Notes: generated by a model not told the origin, from the sequence alone. A stretch of 32,548 nucleotides of DNA from Campylobacterota bacterium (GCA_030837195.1 JAUPKZ010000005.1:1-32548), one strand, 5' to 3'; counted from the stretch's first letter, positions 11,380-21,872 are shown. Program-made: numbers and translations.

Positions 11380-12060
11380 TTATACAATTTTATACTCGCC
11401 AAATGCCAAATCATCAATCTTAAAATCTCCAAAACTTACCCTATGAAGAGCAACTACTCTATTTCCTACCGCACCAAACATTCTTTTTACCTGATGATAT
11501 CTTCCTTCACAAATCTCCAGCTTAACTAGAGTCGGAGTTGTCACTTCCATTTTTGCTGCCAAAAGAGGCTTTTTTTCGCCTCTCAATAAAAGTTCTCCGC
11601 TTGCAAAAATAGTGCTCTCATCCCCCTTAAGAGGCTCTGCAAGAGTTACTTCATATATTTTTTTTACACTGCTTTTTGGGCTTGTGAGCCTATGATTTAT
11701 CTCTCCGTCATCCGTTAGCAAAATAGCGCCCGTAGTATCGGCATCAAGTCTTCCGATGGTTGATATTTGGGGATTTCTTCTTTGATAGCGCATAGGTAAG
11801 AGTGAGTATATGAGTTTTCCGTTGTCGCTATGCGAACAAACATAACTTGATGGTTTATTCATCAAAAGAGTAAGTGTTTGCGGGTCTAATGCTTCATTTT
11901 CTACCGTAATTTGGTTGTGATGAGCTTTTATTGAGCCATCAAAAATTCTTTGCCCGTCAATACATACACTAAACATCTTTAGAAACTTTTTTATCTCACT
12001 TCTTGAACAATAACCAAGACTTGAGAGATGAGCATCGACTCTTTTATAACTATTTTGCAT
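11380..12060 (-). CDS. RsuA/RluB/E-family rRNA pseudouridine synthase
   Basis: S4-like N-terminus (RVDAHLSSLGYCSRSEIKKFLKM), catalytic motif IGRLDADTTGAILLTDDGEINHRLTSPK, and LEICEGRYHQVKRMFGAVGNRVVALHRVSFG. Confidence 0.9.
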   Translation of the reverse strand: MQNSYKRVDAHLSSLGYCSRSEIKKFLKMFSVCIDGQRIFDGSIKAHHNQITVENEALDPQTLTLLMNKPSSYVCSHSDNGKLIYSLLPMRYQRRNPQISTIGRLDADTTGAILLTDDGEINHRLTSPKSSVKKIYEVTLAEPLKGDESTIFASGELLLRGEKKPLLAAKMEVTTPTLVKLEICEGRYHQVKRMFGAVGNRVVALHRVSFGDFKIDDLAFGEYKIV

Positions 12061-12192
12061 TGTTTACTTTTTACACAATTATATCAAATATACAGATAAT
12101 AACAGATAATAACAGCCAATATGTTGTTTATTTTATAGATAGTTAATGGTATAATCTATAAAAACACTCAAGATAAAAGCAAAGAAGGGCTG

Positions 12193-13587
12193 ATGGTAAT
12201 ACTTAACAAACCTCGTAATGTCTTAATTGTTGATGACAATCTAAAAAATATACAACTTGCTGCCAATATTCTTAAATCAAGCGGATTATATACAATTTTT
12301 TTTGCAACAAGCGGGGAACATGCAATTGAACAATTAGAACTAAGAGAATATGCTCTTATACTTCTTGATATCAATATGCCAGGAATGGACGGCTATGAAA
12401 CCGCAAAAATGATAAAAAGTAATGAACGAACAAAAAAAACACCTATTATCTTTTTATCTGCAAATACTAATAAGGATAGCATTAAAAAGAGTTTTGAATG
12501 CGGCGGGGAAGATTATATTACAAAACCTTTCAATGAAACGGAGCTACTGCATAGAGTTAAAACTCATATAGAGCTCTTTTGTGCAAAAGAAAGGCTCCAG
12601 TATGAAGTTGATGAAGCAAATACGCTATTGCAGCAATATAAACTTGTCGTAGATATGAGTTCAAGCGTTTCTAAATCAGATTTAGAAGGCAATATTACCT
12701 ATGTCAATGATAATTTTTGTAAACTCTCAAAATATACAAAAGAGGAGCTTTTAGGAAAAAATCATAATATTTTTAGAAGTCCAGATGTTGATAGCTCTGT
12801 ATACAAAGAGTTATGGGATACTATAAAAAGTAAAAAAATTTGGAACGGAGTTATTAAAAATAGAGCAAAAGACGGTAGTTGTTACCACTTTGAGGCCACT
12901 ATCATGCCAATTCTCGATCAAAACGGAGATATCATTGAATATATAAGTGTTCGTACCGATATGACAAAAGAGATTCTTTTACGAGATGATATTATAGCTA
13001 CACAAAAAGAAGTTATCTCTACGCTTGGTGAGCTTGGCGAAAAAAGAAGCAAAGAAACAGGTGATCATGTTACAAGAGTTGCTCTCTTTGGTGAAGTACT
13101 GGCAAAAGCATATGGCTGCTCATCAGAAGAGATAGAACTACTTAAAATGGCATCTCCTATGCATGACATTGGTAAAGTTGTCATCCCTGATGCTATACTT
13201 CTTAAGCCGAGTGCTCTTACAAATGAAGAGTTTGAAATTATGAAAAAACACACTTTATATGGTTGGGAAATATTTAATAAATCAACACACCATCTTTTAC
13301 AGACATCTGCTCTCATAGCATATACACATCATGAAAAATGGGATGGCACTGGATATCCAAGAGGGCTTAGCGGTGAAGATATCCATATCTTTGGTCGTAT
13401 AACTGCAATTAGCGATGTATTTGATGCACTAACTCATGATAGAATTTATAAAAAAGCTTGGAGCATAGAAGAAACATTAGAGTTTATAAAAAGCGAACGA
13501 GGGAAAGCTTTTGAACCTAGACTTGTTGATTTGCTAATTGAAAATATGAATGAAATTATCGATATCAAAAATTTTTATAACAAATAG
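12193..13587 (+). CDS. Response regulator with REC, PAS and HD-GYP (c-di-GMP phosphodiesterase) domains
   Basis: REC: VLIVDDNLKNIQLAANIL...ILLDINMPGMDGYE...ITKPF; PAS: GNITYVNDNFCKLSKYTKEELLGKNHNIFRSPD; HD-GYP: MHDIGKVVIPDAILLKP...YTHHEKWDGTGYPRGLSG...ISDVFDALTHDRIYKKAW. Confidence 0.93.
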   Translation: MVILNKPRNVLIVDDNLKNIQLAANILKSSGLYTIFFATSGEHAIEQLELREYALILLDINMPGMDGYETAKMIKSNERTKKTPIIFLSANTNKDSIKKSFECGGEDYITKPFNETELLHRVKTHIELFCAKERLQYEVDEANTLLQQYKLVVDMSSSVSKSDLEGNITYVNDNFCKLSKYTKEELLGKNHNIFRSPDVDSSVYKELWDTIKSKKIWNGVIKNRAKDGSCYHFEATIMPILDQNGDIIEYISVRTDMTKEILLRDDIIATQKEVISTLGELGEKRSKETGDHVTRVALFGEVLAKAYGCSSEEIELLKMASPMHDIGKVVIPDAILLKPSALTNEEFEIMKKHTLYGWEIFNKSTHHLLQTSALIAYTHHEKWDGTGYPRGLSGEDIHIFGRITAISDVFDALTHDRIYKKAWSIEETLEFIKSERGKAFEPRLVDLLIENMNEIIDIKNFYNK

Positions 13588-14160
13588 ATGCTTAAGAGAG
13601 TTTATATTTTTTCCATATTTGCGGGGGTAATCTTTTTTTCCGGATTTGTAGTAATTCTCCCGACATTTACTACTAACAATATTTCAAAAATAGCGCTTGA
13701 CAAAGAAATTGATCTTCCGCTAATTTTAAATGATGAAAAAGAAATTAAGTTTATTTTTTTTGGCTATTCTGGTTGCAGAGATATTTGCACCCCTAGACTT
13801 CATTCACTACAAACATTTTACAATACACTTGATACAAATTTAAAAAACAAAATAGGCGTTGAGTTTATTGATATCTCAACACCGCAAGACACAACTCTTC
13901 CCGATAGATTTGCTACATTTTTTCATGAAGATTTTAAAGGAATCTATCTAGATGCAGATATTAGGAGAGAATATACTAAAGCATTTAATGTCTATTTCGC
14001 ACCTTCAATAAACGATAAAACAGAGTTTGACCATACTGCCGCTCTTTATATGGTGCAAAAAAAATCCGATAAAAAAATCATAAAATTTGTATATAACGCT
14101 TACCCTTATGATTTCAAACAAATACAAATTGATATTAAGGAGTTACTAAATGAACAATAA
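13588..14160 (+). CDS. SCO1/SenC-like membrane-anchored thioredoxin-fold protein
   Basis: N-terminal TM helix, [24 protein letters not shown] (CxxxC), conserved-type His in [11 protein letters not shown]. Confidence 0.8.
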   Translation: MLKRVYIFSIFAGVIFFSGFVVILPTFTTNNISKIALDKEIDLPLILNDEKEIKFIFFGYSGCRDICTPRLHSLQTFYNTLDTNLKNKIGVEFIDISTPQDTTLPDRFATFFHEDFKGIYLDADIRREYTKAFNVYFAPSINDKTEFDHTAALYMVQKKSDKKIIKFVYNAYPYDFKQIQIDIKELLNEQ

Positions 14161-16192
14161 TCCTTCGCAAACAACTTCTAGTGGAGTTTTCGATGATATT
14201 TTTATGCTTAAGCTTATTTTTATTCATTGGATTATTACTTCAACACTTAGTGCATATCTTTTTGACACCTATATCTTAGGATTTATCGGAGGTGGGATAC
14301 TCTATCTATTTTCTTATATTGCATACAAATCTCTTAAACAAACACAATTATACAAATATATTACCTCTTTAGTACTTCTTACATTCTCTATTATTATGAT
14401 CCAACAAAGTTTTGGAAGAATTGAGATGCATTTTCATATCTTTGTGGCACTCTCTTTTCTTGTTATTTATAAAGATCATAAAGTTATTTCCGTAGGCGCC
14501 ATTTTTATTATTTTACATCACCTAATTTTTAATTATCTACAAGATTTAAATATTCATATTTTTGATATGCCTATTATTGTCTTTAACTATGGTTGCGGTA
14601 TGGATATTGTTCTGCTGCATGCCGCATTCGTTATTTTTGAGTGGTTTGTTCTCTCCGTAATAGTGCAAAATATGGACAAGACAGAAAAAGAGCTCTATAG
14701 AACCAAAAATGCTCTTGCCTCGGTCAATAAAAACTTAGAGGATATAGTAGATATTAGAACGCTGGAGCTACAAACAGCAAAACAAGAGGCTGACTATGCA
14801 AACAGTATGAAATCGATCTTTTTAGCAAATATGTCCCACGAAATAAGAACTCCTATGAATGCTATTATAGGTTTTACAGATCTTTTAGACAAAAACATTA
14901 CCGATCATATCAATAAAAGCTATATTAAATCCGTTCAAGATAGTTCAAAAATTTTACTTGCTCTTATTAATGATATTTTAGATATCTCAAAAGTAGAGGC
15001 AGGAAAACTTGAGCTTGAACTTATTGAAACAGATGTGAGAGCTATCGCAAACGAGATACAAAATATATTTAGCCATAAAACGAAAGAAAAGGCTCTTAAA
15101 CTTAATGTTACAATAGATGAAACCGTTCCAAAGTCGCTTATACTTGATGAAATACGCCTAAGGCAGATTCTCTTTAACCTTGTAACTAATGCTATAAAAT
15201 TTACAAAGGAGGGGTATGTAACGCTAAAAATCAGTGCATCCTCGTACAAAGATCAAAATAAAATCTCTCTTTATTTAGAAGTAGAAGACAGCGGCATAGG
15301 TATAGAATTAAGCGAGCAAGAACGAATATTTGACTCTTTTACCCAACACAGCAACCAAAGCAACAAAACATACGGTGGCACAGGTCTTGGGCTAGCCATT
15401 GTTAAAAAACTGGTTGAACTTATGAACGGCACAATCGTATTAAAGAGTCAAAAAAATATCGGTACGATTTTTAGAATTATTTTACCGAATATCCAAATAG
15501 GTAATTCGATTACAATATCTCAAGAACATGAAAACCAAGAAATAGTTTTTGAAAAAGCGACTATTTTAGTTGTTGATGATATAGATCTAAACCGACAGCT
15601 TGTTAAAGAATACCTTGCAACGACATCTCTTGAAATTATTGAAGCTAAAGATGGACAAGAAGCTATCAATGCCATAAGAGAAAAAAGTATAGATTTGGTT
15701 CTTATGGATATTCAAATGCCAAATAAAAATGGCTATGAAGCAACGCAAGAAATAAGAAGTTTTGCAACCAACTTACCTATTATTGCGCTTACTGCATCTG
15801 TAGCTTTTGGTTTAGAAAGCGATAAAAACGCTATTTTTGATGATTTTTTACAAAAACCGATCAAAGAGAAAAAACTTCTCTTTAGTATTAGTAAGTTTCT
15901 CAAATGTCATTTAATCCCAGTTAAGAACAGTAGCACACAAGAAATAGCTTTTGAGGATGTAAATATTGTGCTAAATGACTATCTTGCACTCTGCCCAGAA
16001 CTAAATACATTGCTTATAAATGCCAAAAAACAAGGTGATATGCAGCTTATTGCAGATTTTGCAGAAAAACTTTATGATTGCGGTAAAAAAAGTAAAAATA
16101 CATATTTTATCAACATTTCTACAAAACTATCATATGCCATAGAGAGTTTTGATATAGGCGAATGCATGGTTTTGCTTGAGCGCTTCAAATAA
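14150..16192 (+). CDS. Membrane hybrid sensor histidine kinase with receiver domain
   Basis: His-rich multi-TM N-terminus ([24 protein letters not shown]...[13 protein letters not shown]); H-box [23 protein letters not shown] boxes [70 protein letters not shown]...[15 protein letters not shown]. Overlaps the SCO1-like gene by 11 nt. Confidence 0.93.
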   Translation: MNNNPSQTTSSGVFDDIFMLKLIFIHWIITSTLSAYLFDTYILGFIGGGILYLFSYIAYKSLKQTQLYKYITSLVLLTFSIIMIQQSFGRIEMHFHIFVALSFLVIYKDHKVISVGAIFIILHHLIFNYLQDLNIHIFDMPIIVFNYGCGMDIVLLHAAFVIFEWFVLSVIVQNMDKTEKELYRTKNALASVNKNLEDIVDIRTLELQTAKQEADYANSMKSIFLANMSHEIRTPMNAIIGFTDLLDKNITDHINKSYIKSVQDSSKILLALINDILDISKVEAGKLELELIETDVRAIANEIQNIFSHKTKEKALKLNVTIDETVPKSLILDEIRLRQILFNLVTNAIKFTKEGYVTLKISASSYKDQNKISLYLEVEDSGIGIELSEQERIFDSFTQHSNQSNKTYGGTGLGLAIVKKLVELMNGTIVLKSQKNIGTIFRIILPNIQIGNSITISQEHENQEIVFEKATILVVDDIDLNRQLVKEYLATTSLEIIEAKDGQEAINAIREKSIDLVLMDIQMPNKNGYEATQEIRSFATNLPIIALTASVAFGLESDKNAIFDDFLQKPIKEKKLLFSISKFLKCHLIPVKNSSTQEIAFEDVNIVLNDYLALCPELNTLLINAKKQGDMQLIADFAEKLYDCGKKSKNTYFINISTKLSYAIESFDIGECMVLLERFK

Positions 16193-16259
16193 CTCTTAAC
16201 CTTAAAATGGTACAATTTGAGTTTAAAAAGAGCTATAAATAAAGGAAATTAAAATTAGT

Positions 16260-17519
16260 ATGGGACAAACTATAACCGAAAAAATATTCTCAGAGCATGT
16301 AGGACATACCGTCTATGCCGGAGAGATAGTACGCTCACCTATCGATATGGTCATCGGAAATGACATAACTACGCCTATCTCTATCAAAGCTTTTGAAGAG
16401 AGCGGTGCTACAAAACTGGCAAATCCGGATAGCTTTTCGATAGTTCTAGATCACTTTATCCCCGCAAAAGATATAGCAAGCGCAAATCAAGCTAGAATAA
16501 GCCGCGATTTTGCAAAAAAACACAATATGAAAAACTTTTTTGATGAAAAAGACATGGGGATAGAACACGCTCTTTTACCTGAAAAAGGGCTTGTAGTACC
16601 GGGTGATGTCATCATCGGTGCTGATAGTCACACATGTACTCACGGGGCACTCGGGGCATTTTCAACGGGTATGGGTTCAACCGACCTAGCGTTTGCGATG
16701 GTAACAGGCGGGAACTGGTTTAAAGTTCCTGAGTCTATAAAAGTAAATCTTAGCGGAAAACCCGGAAAATACACCACCGGAAAAGATATTATACTAGAGA
16801 TTATCCGCATGATTGGGGTGGACGGCGCACTTTACAGAACTCTGGAGTTTACGGGAAGTACAATTGAGCATCTTACCATGGACGATAGATTTTCAATGTG
16901 CAATATGGCTATTGAAGCAGGAGCAAAAAGCGGAATCGTTGCATACGACGAAATAACAAAAGAGTTTCTAAGCGACAAGACATTGGCAAGAGAGCCTAAG
17001 ATACACTACTCTGATGCGGATGCAACTTATGTTATGACTCTTGATATAGATGTTGCAAAACTAGATCCAGTCATTGCATATCCATTTTTACCATCAAACG
17101 GTCATAGCGTAATGCAAGCCGTACAAGATAATATAAAAATAGATCAGGCATTTATAGGAAGCTGCACAAACGGCAGACTGAGCGATCTTAAAGTGGCAGC
17201 AGAAATACTAAAAGATAAAAAAGTTCATCCCGATGTAAGGCTGATTGTAACTCCCGGAACACAAAAGATTTTAAGAGAAGCAACAAAACTCGGTTATATA
17301 GACATAATCGTAGATGCAGGTGGGGTTGTAAGCAATCCGACTTGCGGAGCATGCCTTGGCGGATATATGGGAATTTTAGGCGACAATGAAGTTGCCGTAG
17401 CGACGACAAACCGCAACTTTGTGGGTCGTATGGGTTCAAGAAGCTCAAAAGTATATCTGGCAAACTCGGCAGTAGCTGCAATATCCGCAATTAAAGGCTA
17501 TATTGCGGATCCTAGATAA
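16260..17519 (+). CDS. leuC: 3-isopropylmalate dehydratase large subunit / homoaconitase family
   Basis: TITEKIFSEHVG, GADSHTCTHGALGAFSTGMGSTDLA, IGSCTNGRLSDLKVAAEILK, NPTCGACLGGYMGIL, TTNRNFVGRMGS. Confidence 0.9.
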   Translation: MGQTITEKIFSEHVGHTVYAGEIVRSPIDMVIGNDITTPISIKAFEESGATKLANPDSFSIVLDHFIPAKDIASANQARISRDFAKKHNMKNFFDEKDMGIEHALLPEKGLVVPGDVIIGADSHTCTHGALGAFSTGMGSTDLAFAMVTGGNWFKVPESIKVNLSGKPGKYTTGKDIILEIIRMIGVDGALYRTLEFTGSTIEHLTMDDRFSMCNMAIEAGAKSGIVAYDEITKEFLSDKTLAREPKIHYSDADATYVMTLDIDVAKLDPVIAYPFLPSNGHSVMQAVQDNIKIDQAFIGSCTNGRLSDLKVAAEILKDKKVHPDVRLIVTPGTQKILREATKLGYIDIIVDAGGVVSNPTCGACLGGYMGILGDNEVAVATTNRNFVGRMGSRSSKVYLANSAVAAISAIKGYIADPR

Positions 17520-17608
17520 ATAAAATTTATTAACTAACTTATCTATATTAGTTTGCTTTTAAGACAATTATAGGTAAAATTCCATTATATTATAAAAAAG
17601 GATAATAA

Positions 17609-18673
17609 ATGAAAAAATTATTATTTGTTCCGGCTATTTTGCTAAGCAGTATGCTTCTTGCATCAGAGTATGACTACGAAATAACTCCGCAGTTTGGGTA
17701 CAACATAGCAGAGGGTAACCTTGGCTTAGAAAACCAGATTTTAAGCGGAGCTGCTTTTCAGTACAACGGATGCAATTCGCTTATAAGCCCAGAGCTTAGC
17801 ATTTTATACAGTGAGGCAGATTATGAAAACTCAAACCTTGAGACTGATCTTTTCCGCATAGCACTCAACGGCGTTCATGAGTATGGCTCGGTTGCAGGAC
17901 TTTTCAATCCTATTACAAAAATGGGTATCGGTTATGAGACTCTAAGAGATCACGCAGCAGGAAACGAGGACAGTATGTTCTTAGATGCAGGTGTTGGAGC
18001 AAAAATTCCTTTTACGGACAACATCGCTCTTAAACTTGAAACTGTTTATATGCTAAAAGAGAATGACAGAAGATGGGATAGCAATTTGGCGCTACTAGCA
18101 GGTATAAACTATGCATTTGGCGCAAAAGAGCAGCCAAAGCCTCAGCCAAGACCAGAACCTAAGCCTGAGCCAAAACCAGAACCAAAACCAGAACCTAAGC
18201 CTGTTCCGGCACCGACTCCTGCGCCTACTCCAAAGCCTGTTGATGGCGATAATGATAAAGACGGCGTATTAAATTCAGTTGATAAGTGCCCTACTACTCC
18301 AGCAGGTCATAAAGTAGATAGCGACGGATGTTCAAAACTTGTAAATCTCCATATCAATTTTGATACTGCATCATATAAAGTAAAAGATGCTTACCAATCA
18401 AATGTAAAAGAGTTTGCAGATTTCTTAAAAGCTATGCCAAACTATGATGCAAAAATCGTTGGTCACACAGATAGCGTAGGAAGCGATAAAAGCAACCAAA
18501 CTCTCTCTGAGAATAGAGCAAATGCAGTTAAGAACCTAATCATCAAAGAGGGTGTTGACGCAAGCAGAATCTCTTCTAAAGGTATGGGTGAAAAAGCTCC
18601 TGTTGCTTCTAATGATACAAAAGAAGGCAAAGCAGAAAATAGAAGAATTGAAGCAGAGCTTATCAAAAAATAA
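17609..18673 (+). CDS. OmpA-family outer membrane protein with N-terminal barrel, Pro-rich linker and OmpA peptidoglycan-binding domain
   Basis: Signal peptide, barrel-like N-terminus, linker [64 protein letters not shown] (TSP3-like), OmpA C-terminus [28 protein letters not shown]...[30 protein letters not shown]. Confidence 0.92.
   Translation: MKKLLFVPAILLSSMLLASEYDYEITPQFGYNIAEGNLGLENQILSGAAFQYNGCNSLISPELSILYSEADYENSNLETDLFRIALNGVHEYGSVAGLFNPITKMGIGYETLRDHAAGNEDSMFLDAGVGAKIPFTDNIALKLETVYMLKENDRRWDSNLALLAGINYAFGAKEQPKPQPRPEPKPEPKPEPKPEPKPVPAPTPAPTPKPVDGDNDKDGVLNSVDKCPTTPAGHKVDSDGCSKLVNLHINFDTASYKVKDAYQSNVKEFADFLKAMPNYDAKIVGHTDSVGSDKSNQTLSENRANAVKNLIIKEGVDASRISSKGMGEKAPVASNDTKEGKAENRRIEAELIKK
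18131..18240 (+). repeat. Low-complexity Pro/Glu/Lys linker-encoding tandem repeat (ccnaarccngaa units)
   Basis: DNA encodes repeated (PEPK) units, degenerate 12-nt periodicity inside the OmpA-family gene. Confidence 0.8.
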
Positions 18674-19254
18674 TGATAACTCATCTGCCATGCGTACTCT
18701 TTGCAGGCGGTAAATCAAGCAGAATGGGGGAAGATAAAGCTCTTCTTCCATTTGGCAATTTTGATACTCTTGCGGAGTATCAACTCTCTCGTCTAAATAA
18801 AATCTTTAAAACAGTCTATGTTTCATGCAAAGAAAAATCGAAATTTAAATTTGAAGCAAGATTTATAGAAGACATTAGCACAACTTCAGCTTATGCACCC
18901 ACTATAGGATTTATTTCTGTTTTTAAAACTCTGCAATGTGAAGAATTTTTTGCCATTAGCGTAGATACTCCGTTTATAAGCGATGATATTATAAAAGCAC
19001 TTATACTCAAAAACTCTTGCAATGTTGAAGCGACAATAGCAAAAACTTCATCAGGAATGCAACCTATGTGCGGTATCTATCATAACTCGCTAAAAGATAA
19101 ATTTGAAAAAATGTTGCTTGAAGGTAACCATAAACTTGGATTTTTACTTAAAAACTCCAATATTGAGTATTTGAATTTTGATGATGAAGAGGCATTTCTC
19201 AACCTAAACCATCCGCATGAATACCAAAAAGCTCTTGAACTTTTAAAAATTTAA
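18673..19254 (+). CDS. mobA: Molybdenum cofactor guanylyltransferase
   Basis: [24 protein letters not shown] nucleotidyltransferase motif; [19 protein letters not shown]; next to moaC. Confidence 0.88.
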   Translation: MITHLPCVLFAGGKSSRMGEDKALLPFGNFDTLAEYQLSRLNKIFKTVYVSCKEKSKFKFEARFIEDISTTSAYAPTIGFISVFKTLQCEEFFAISVDTPFISDDIIKALILKNSCNVEATIAKTSSGMQPMCGIYHNSLKDKFEKMLLEGNHKLGFLLKNSNIEYLNFDDEEAFLNLNHPHEYQKALELLKI

Positions 19255-19301
19255 CAACTATTCGCTATAATTTAACCAAATCATTAAACAAACGAGAACT
19301 T

Positions 19302-19772
19302 ATGAATTTAACTCATTTAGATGAAAAAGATAGGCCTAAAATGGTCGATGTTAGCGACAAAAGTACTACAACAAGAGTTGCTATAGCCAGTGGAATTATA
19401 GAGATGAGCCAAGACGCTTATGATGCTATAGTTACACAAAAAACAAAAAAAGGTCCCGTACTTCAAACTGCTGTTATTGCTGCGATTATGGGAACAAAGA
19501 AAACAAGCGAGCTTATCCCGATGTGTCATCCGCTAAATCTTAGCGGTATAAACTGCGACATAGAAGAGCTCCCCGAGCTTCCCGGTTTTAAACTTAAGCT
19601 CAGCGCAAAACTTACAGGTCAAACCGGTGTAGAGATGGAAGCGCTTACCGGAGTGAGCATAGGATTGCTTACGATTTATGATATGGTAAAAGCGATAGAC
19701 AAAGGAATGGTTATCAGAAATATTCAGCTTGAAGAAAAGTCAGGAGGCAAGAGTGGAGATTTTAAACGCTAG
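19302..19772 (+). CDS. moaC: Cyclic pyranopterin monophosphate synthase accessory protein MoaC
   Basis: [72 protein letters not shown]. Confidence 0.97.
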   Translation: MNLTHLDEKDRPKMVDVSDKSTTTRVAIASGIIEMSQDAYDAIVTQKTKKGPVLQTAVIAAIMGTKKTSELIPMCHPLNLSGINCDIEELPELPGFKLKLSAKLTGQTGVEMEALTGVSIGLLTIYDMVKAIDKGMVIRNIQLEEKSGGKSGDFKR

Positions 19773-20022
19773 AGAAGAGAAACTAGAACTCACATACCCC
19801 TGCTCTTGGTCATATAAACTTATAGCGCTTGAGCAAAAAGCAATAGAGGCTGCTATTAAAGATATCTTGGATGAGAGAGGGCATAAACTCACACACTCAA
19901 AAAATAGCAAAGGCGGAAAATATATAAGCATGAATCTAGATTTATTAGTCTATAATGAAGATGATAGAAATTTTATCTATGAGTCTTTAAGGGCGCATCA
20001 ATACATAAAAATGGTACTTTAA
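19753..20022 (+). CDS. DUF493 (YbeD-like) family protein
   Basis: [82 protein letters not shown] at 19753 preceded by AGGAGG (19742-19747) is a better start than ATG 19729. Confidence 0.8.
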   Translation: MEILNAREEKLELTYPCSWSYKLIALEQKAIEAAIKDILDERGHKLTHSKNSKGGKYISMNLDLLVYNEDDRNFIYESLRAHQYIKMVL

Positions 20023-20037
20023 AAACAGGAGTCTGCA

Positions 20038-21000
20038 ATGAGTTTAAGAGATATAGAGTTTAGTAAGCTAACACTTCAAGAGGTTAAAAATATTACCTCT
20101 TTTATTATTGATGAAAAAACAAAACCCCTAAGAGATGAAGTTGAAGAACTTTTACTTCAAAAAGAGCAGATAGAAAGAGCTCTAGAAAAAAAATCCTCAG
20201 AGCTTCAAGATGCAAAATATGCAATTTTTGATGATATAGAGTCTTTGATAGAGAAAAATGATACAGCGACCCTCTCTAAGCTTCATCAAGCAAAACTCCA
20301 ATCAATTGACCTTTATGAGATGCTAAGTGAAACCATAGAGAGCGCCATTATAACATCTTTGGAGAAGTCAAAAGACTCCGAAGCAAAACATATGATAGAG
20401 GAGATTGTAAAAGAGCTTACTTATGAAACAATCAAAGAGGGAACTCTTAGCACTCTAAGAGTAAGAAAAATCTTATCCACCATACTTCACTCAAGCATTG
20501 AAGTAGCGGAAGCGTCGCCTAACTTCTTAGAAGAGATACTTGAAGCTACTCTAAGAGGTATGAGAAGCGGGCTTATGCAGTCAATAGATAGATTTAAAAA
20601 ACGCCTTGCTTTTATGCCGCTTGAAGCCAAACATATTCTCATTAAAGATTATGATACTATCATGCAGGATTTAAACCAGACGGATATACTCTTCTCTCAA
20701 GTAGTGCATAACCTAGCTGAGGAAAGTGAGCCTATAACAAAAAAGGCTCTGCTTGATATAAACAAAAGAATGCACTATGATCTTGAAGAACTTGTTCATA
20801 TCTCAAAAGAGACTGCTCTTGTCATGAAAGATAGATTTTCGACTCTTGCCAAAAAAGCTGTTAAAAAAGCAGATGACGCTCTTCACTCAAATGCTGCAAA
20901 AGAGGCAAAAAGAATGGGAACACAAGCATGGGGCGTTGCAAAAGTAGCCCTTGGAAGTGCAATAAAGACGGCTAAAAATGTAATTGAGCCAAAAGAGTAA
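20038..21000 (+). CDS. Hypothetical coiled-coil protein with Lys/Ala-rich C-terminal helix
   Basis: 320 aa, no signal peptide; helical throughout; C-terminus LAKKAVKKADDALHSNAAKEAKRMGTQAWGVAKVALGSAIKTAKN. SD-like aacaggag before the ATG. Confidence 0.75.
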   Translation: MSLRDIEFSKLTLQEVKNITSFIIDEKTKPLRDEVEELLLQKEQIERALEKKSSELQDAKYAIFDDIESLIEKNDTATLSKLHQAKLQSIDLYEMLSETIESAIITSLEKSKDSEAKHMIEEIVKELTYETIKEGTLSTLRVRKILSTILHSSIEVAEASPNFLEEILEATLRGMRSGLMQSIDRFKKRLAFMPLEAKHILIKDYDTIMQDLNQTDILFSQVVHNLAEESEPITKKALLDINKRMHYDLEELVHISKETALVMKDRFSTLAKKAVKKADDALHSNAAKEAKRMGTQAWGVAKVALGSAIKTAKNVIEPKE

Positions 21001-21014
21001 ACCCTCTCTTTTGG
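20989..21014. terminator. Bidirectional terminator-like hairpin at convergent gene ends
   Basis: CCAAAAGAG-taaaccct-CTCTTTTGG; the stop codon of the upstream ORF lies in the loop. Confidence 0.6.
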
Positions 21015-21020
21015 AGTTTG

Positions 21021-21872
21021 CTACAACCATCCCTTTGAATCTTTAAGAACTGCTCTGTTTGCTTCATCATACAGCGAGATTATTTGGGTTATTATCTGCG
21101 TTCCGCTAGCAAAATAATTATCCGGATTTACCGCTATCGTCTCCTTGTAAAACTCTCTCTTTACAAAAGATATATACTCTTTTATAGATGTATCAATTTT
21201 TGCCGCTTTAGCTTCTATGTCTTGCGGATAATAATTTTTACCTTGTTTAATAGAGTTTTTTATACTTTTTTGAAAATATTCGTTAAATTTTACAACTTGA
21301 ACTATAACCGCTTCCAAATCATCTCTTTGTTCTTTGCTTACTTTGCCTTTTGCCGCGATACCAGAACCCATGCCTCTTAATTGTCCGACATACTCGCTAA
21401 GCGGCAACATCTGCTCCATCATCATAACCGATGTCTCATTTGCAAAAGGACTCATATGCTCAGAGCTTCGCTTGCTAACTGTTTGCGCAAAAAGCAAAAT
21501 CTGCTCTATCTCCTCTGTATATCTCTTAAAAGCAACTTCAGGCTTTAATTTAAGCCCTTTGCGATTGAGTTCCATTAATCTACCGCTAAGTTCCGAAGCT
21601 CTTTTACTTACGATAGGATCCGATGAGAGTTCCAAAGACTCCATAGTGCTAATTGCCATTCTCATATCGTCTTTAGCCTCTTGAACGAGCATTAAGGCAA
21701 TCAAGTTCCCGCTTAGATAGCTATTGGTAAGACCTCTGGTTTTTTGTGTTGCTATTACTAAATCTTTTAAAGAATTAATATATATACCGCTATCTGCCTG
21801 CTTATTATTACTAAATATCGGCTTTGCTTGAACGGCAAGTATCATAAATAAGATTAATATAAAAACACGCAT
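21021..21872 (-). CDS. Secreted helical protein resembling a nitrate/nitrite-sensing (NIT-like) domain
   Basis: Signal peptide MRVFILILFMILAVQAKP; KDLVIATQKTRGLTNSYLSGNLIALMLVQEAKDDMRMAIS resembles the QKERG-L start of NIT-type helical sensor domains; no output domain present. Confidence 0.6.
   Translation of the reverse strand: MRVFILILFMILAVQAKPIFSNNKQADSGIYINSLKDLVIATQKTRGLTNSYLSGNLIALMLVQEAKDDMRMAISTMESLELSSDPIVSKRASELSGRLMELNRKGLKLKPEVAFKRYTEEIEQILLFAQTVSKRSSEHMSPFANETSVMMMEQMLPLSEYVGQLRGMGSGIAAKGKVSKEQRDDLEAVIVQVVKFNEYFQKSIKNSIKQGKNYYPQDIEAKAAKIDTSIKEYISFVKREFYKETIAVNPDNYFASGTQIITQIISLYDEANRAVLKDSKGWL

Noticed and set aside
12092-12115. Tandem cagataataa repeat (about 2.3 copies) before the HD-GYP gene
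   Set aside because: Too short and AT-rich to claim function; recorded only as simple-sequence repetition.
16260-17519. leuC without adjacent leuD as an anomaly
   Set aside because: Separate leuC placement is not rare in bacteria, and leuD may simply be elsewhere in the genome.
18131-18240. Pro-rich repeat as a novel element
   Set aside because: PEPK-type linkers are common in OmpA-family proteins; explained as a periplasm-spanning linker.
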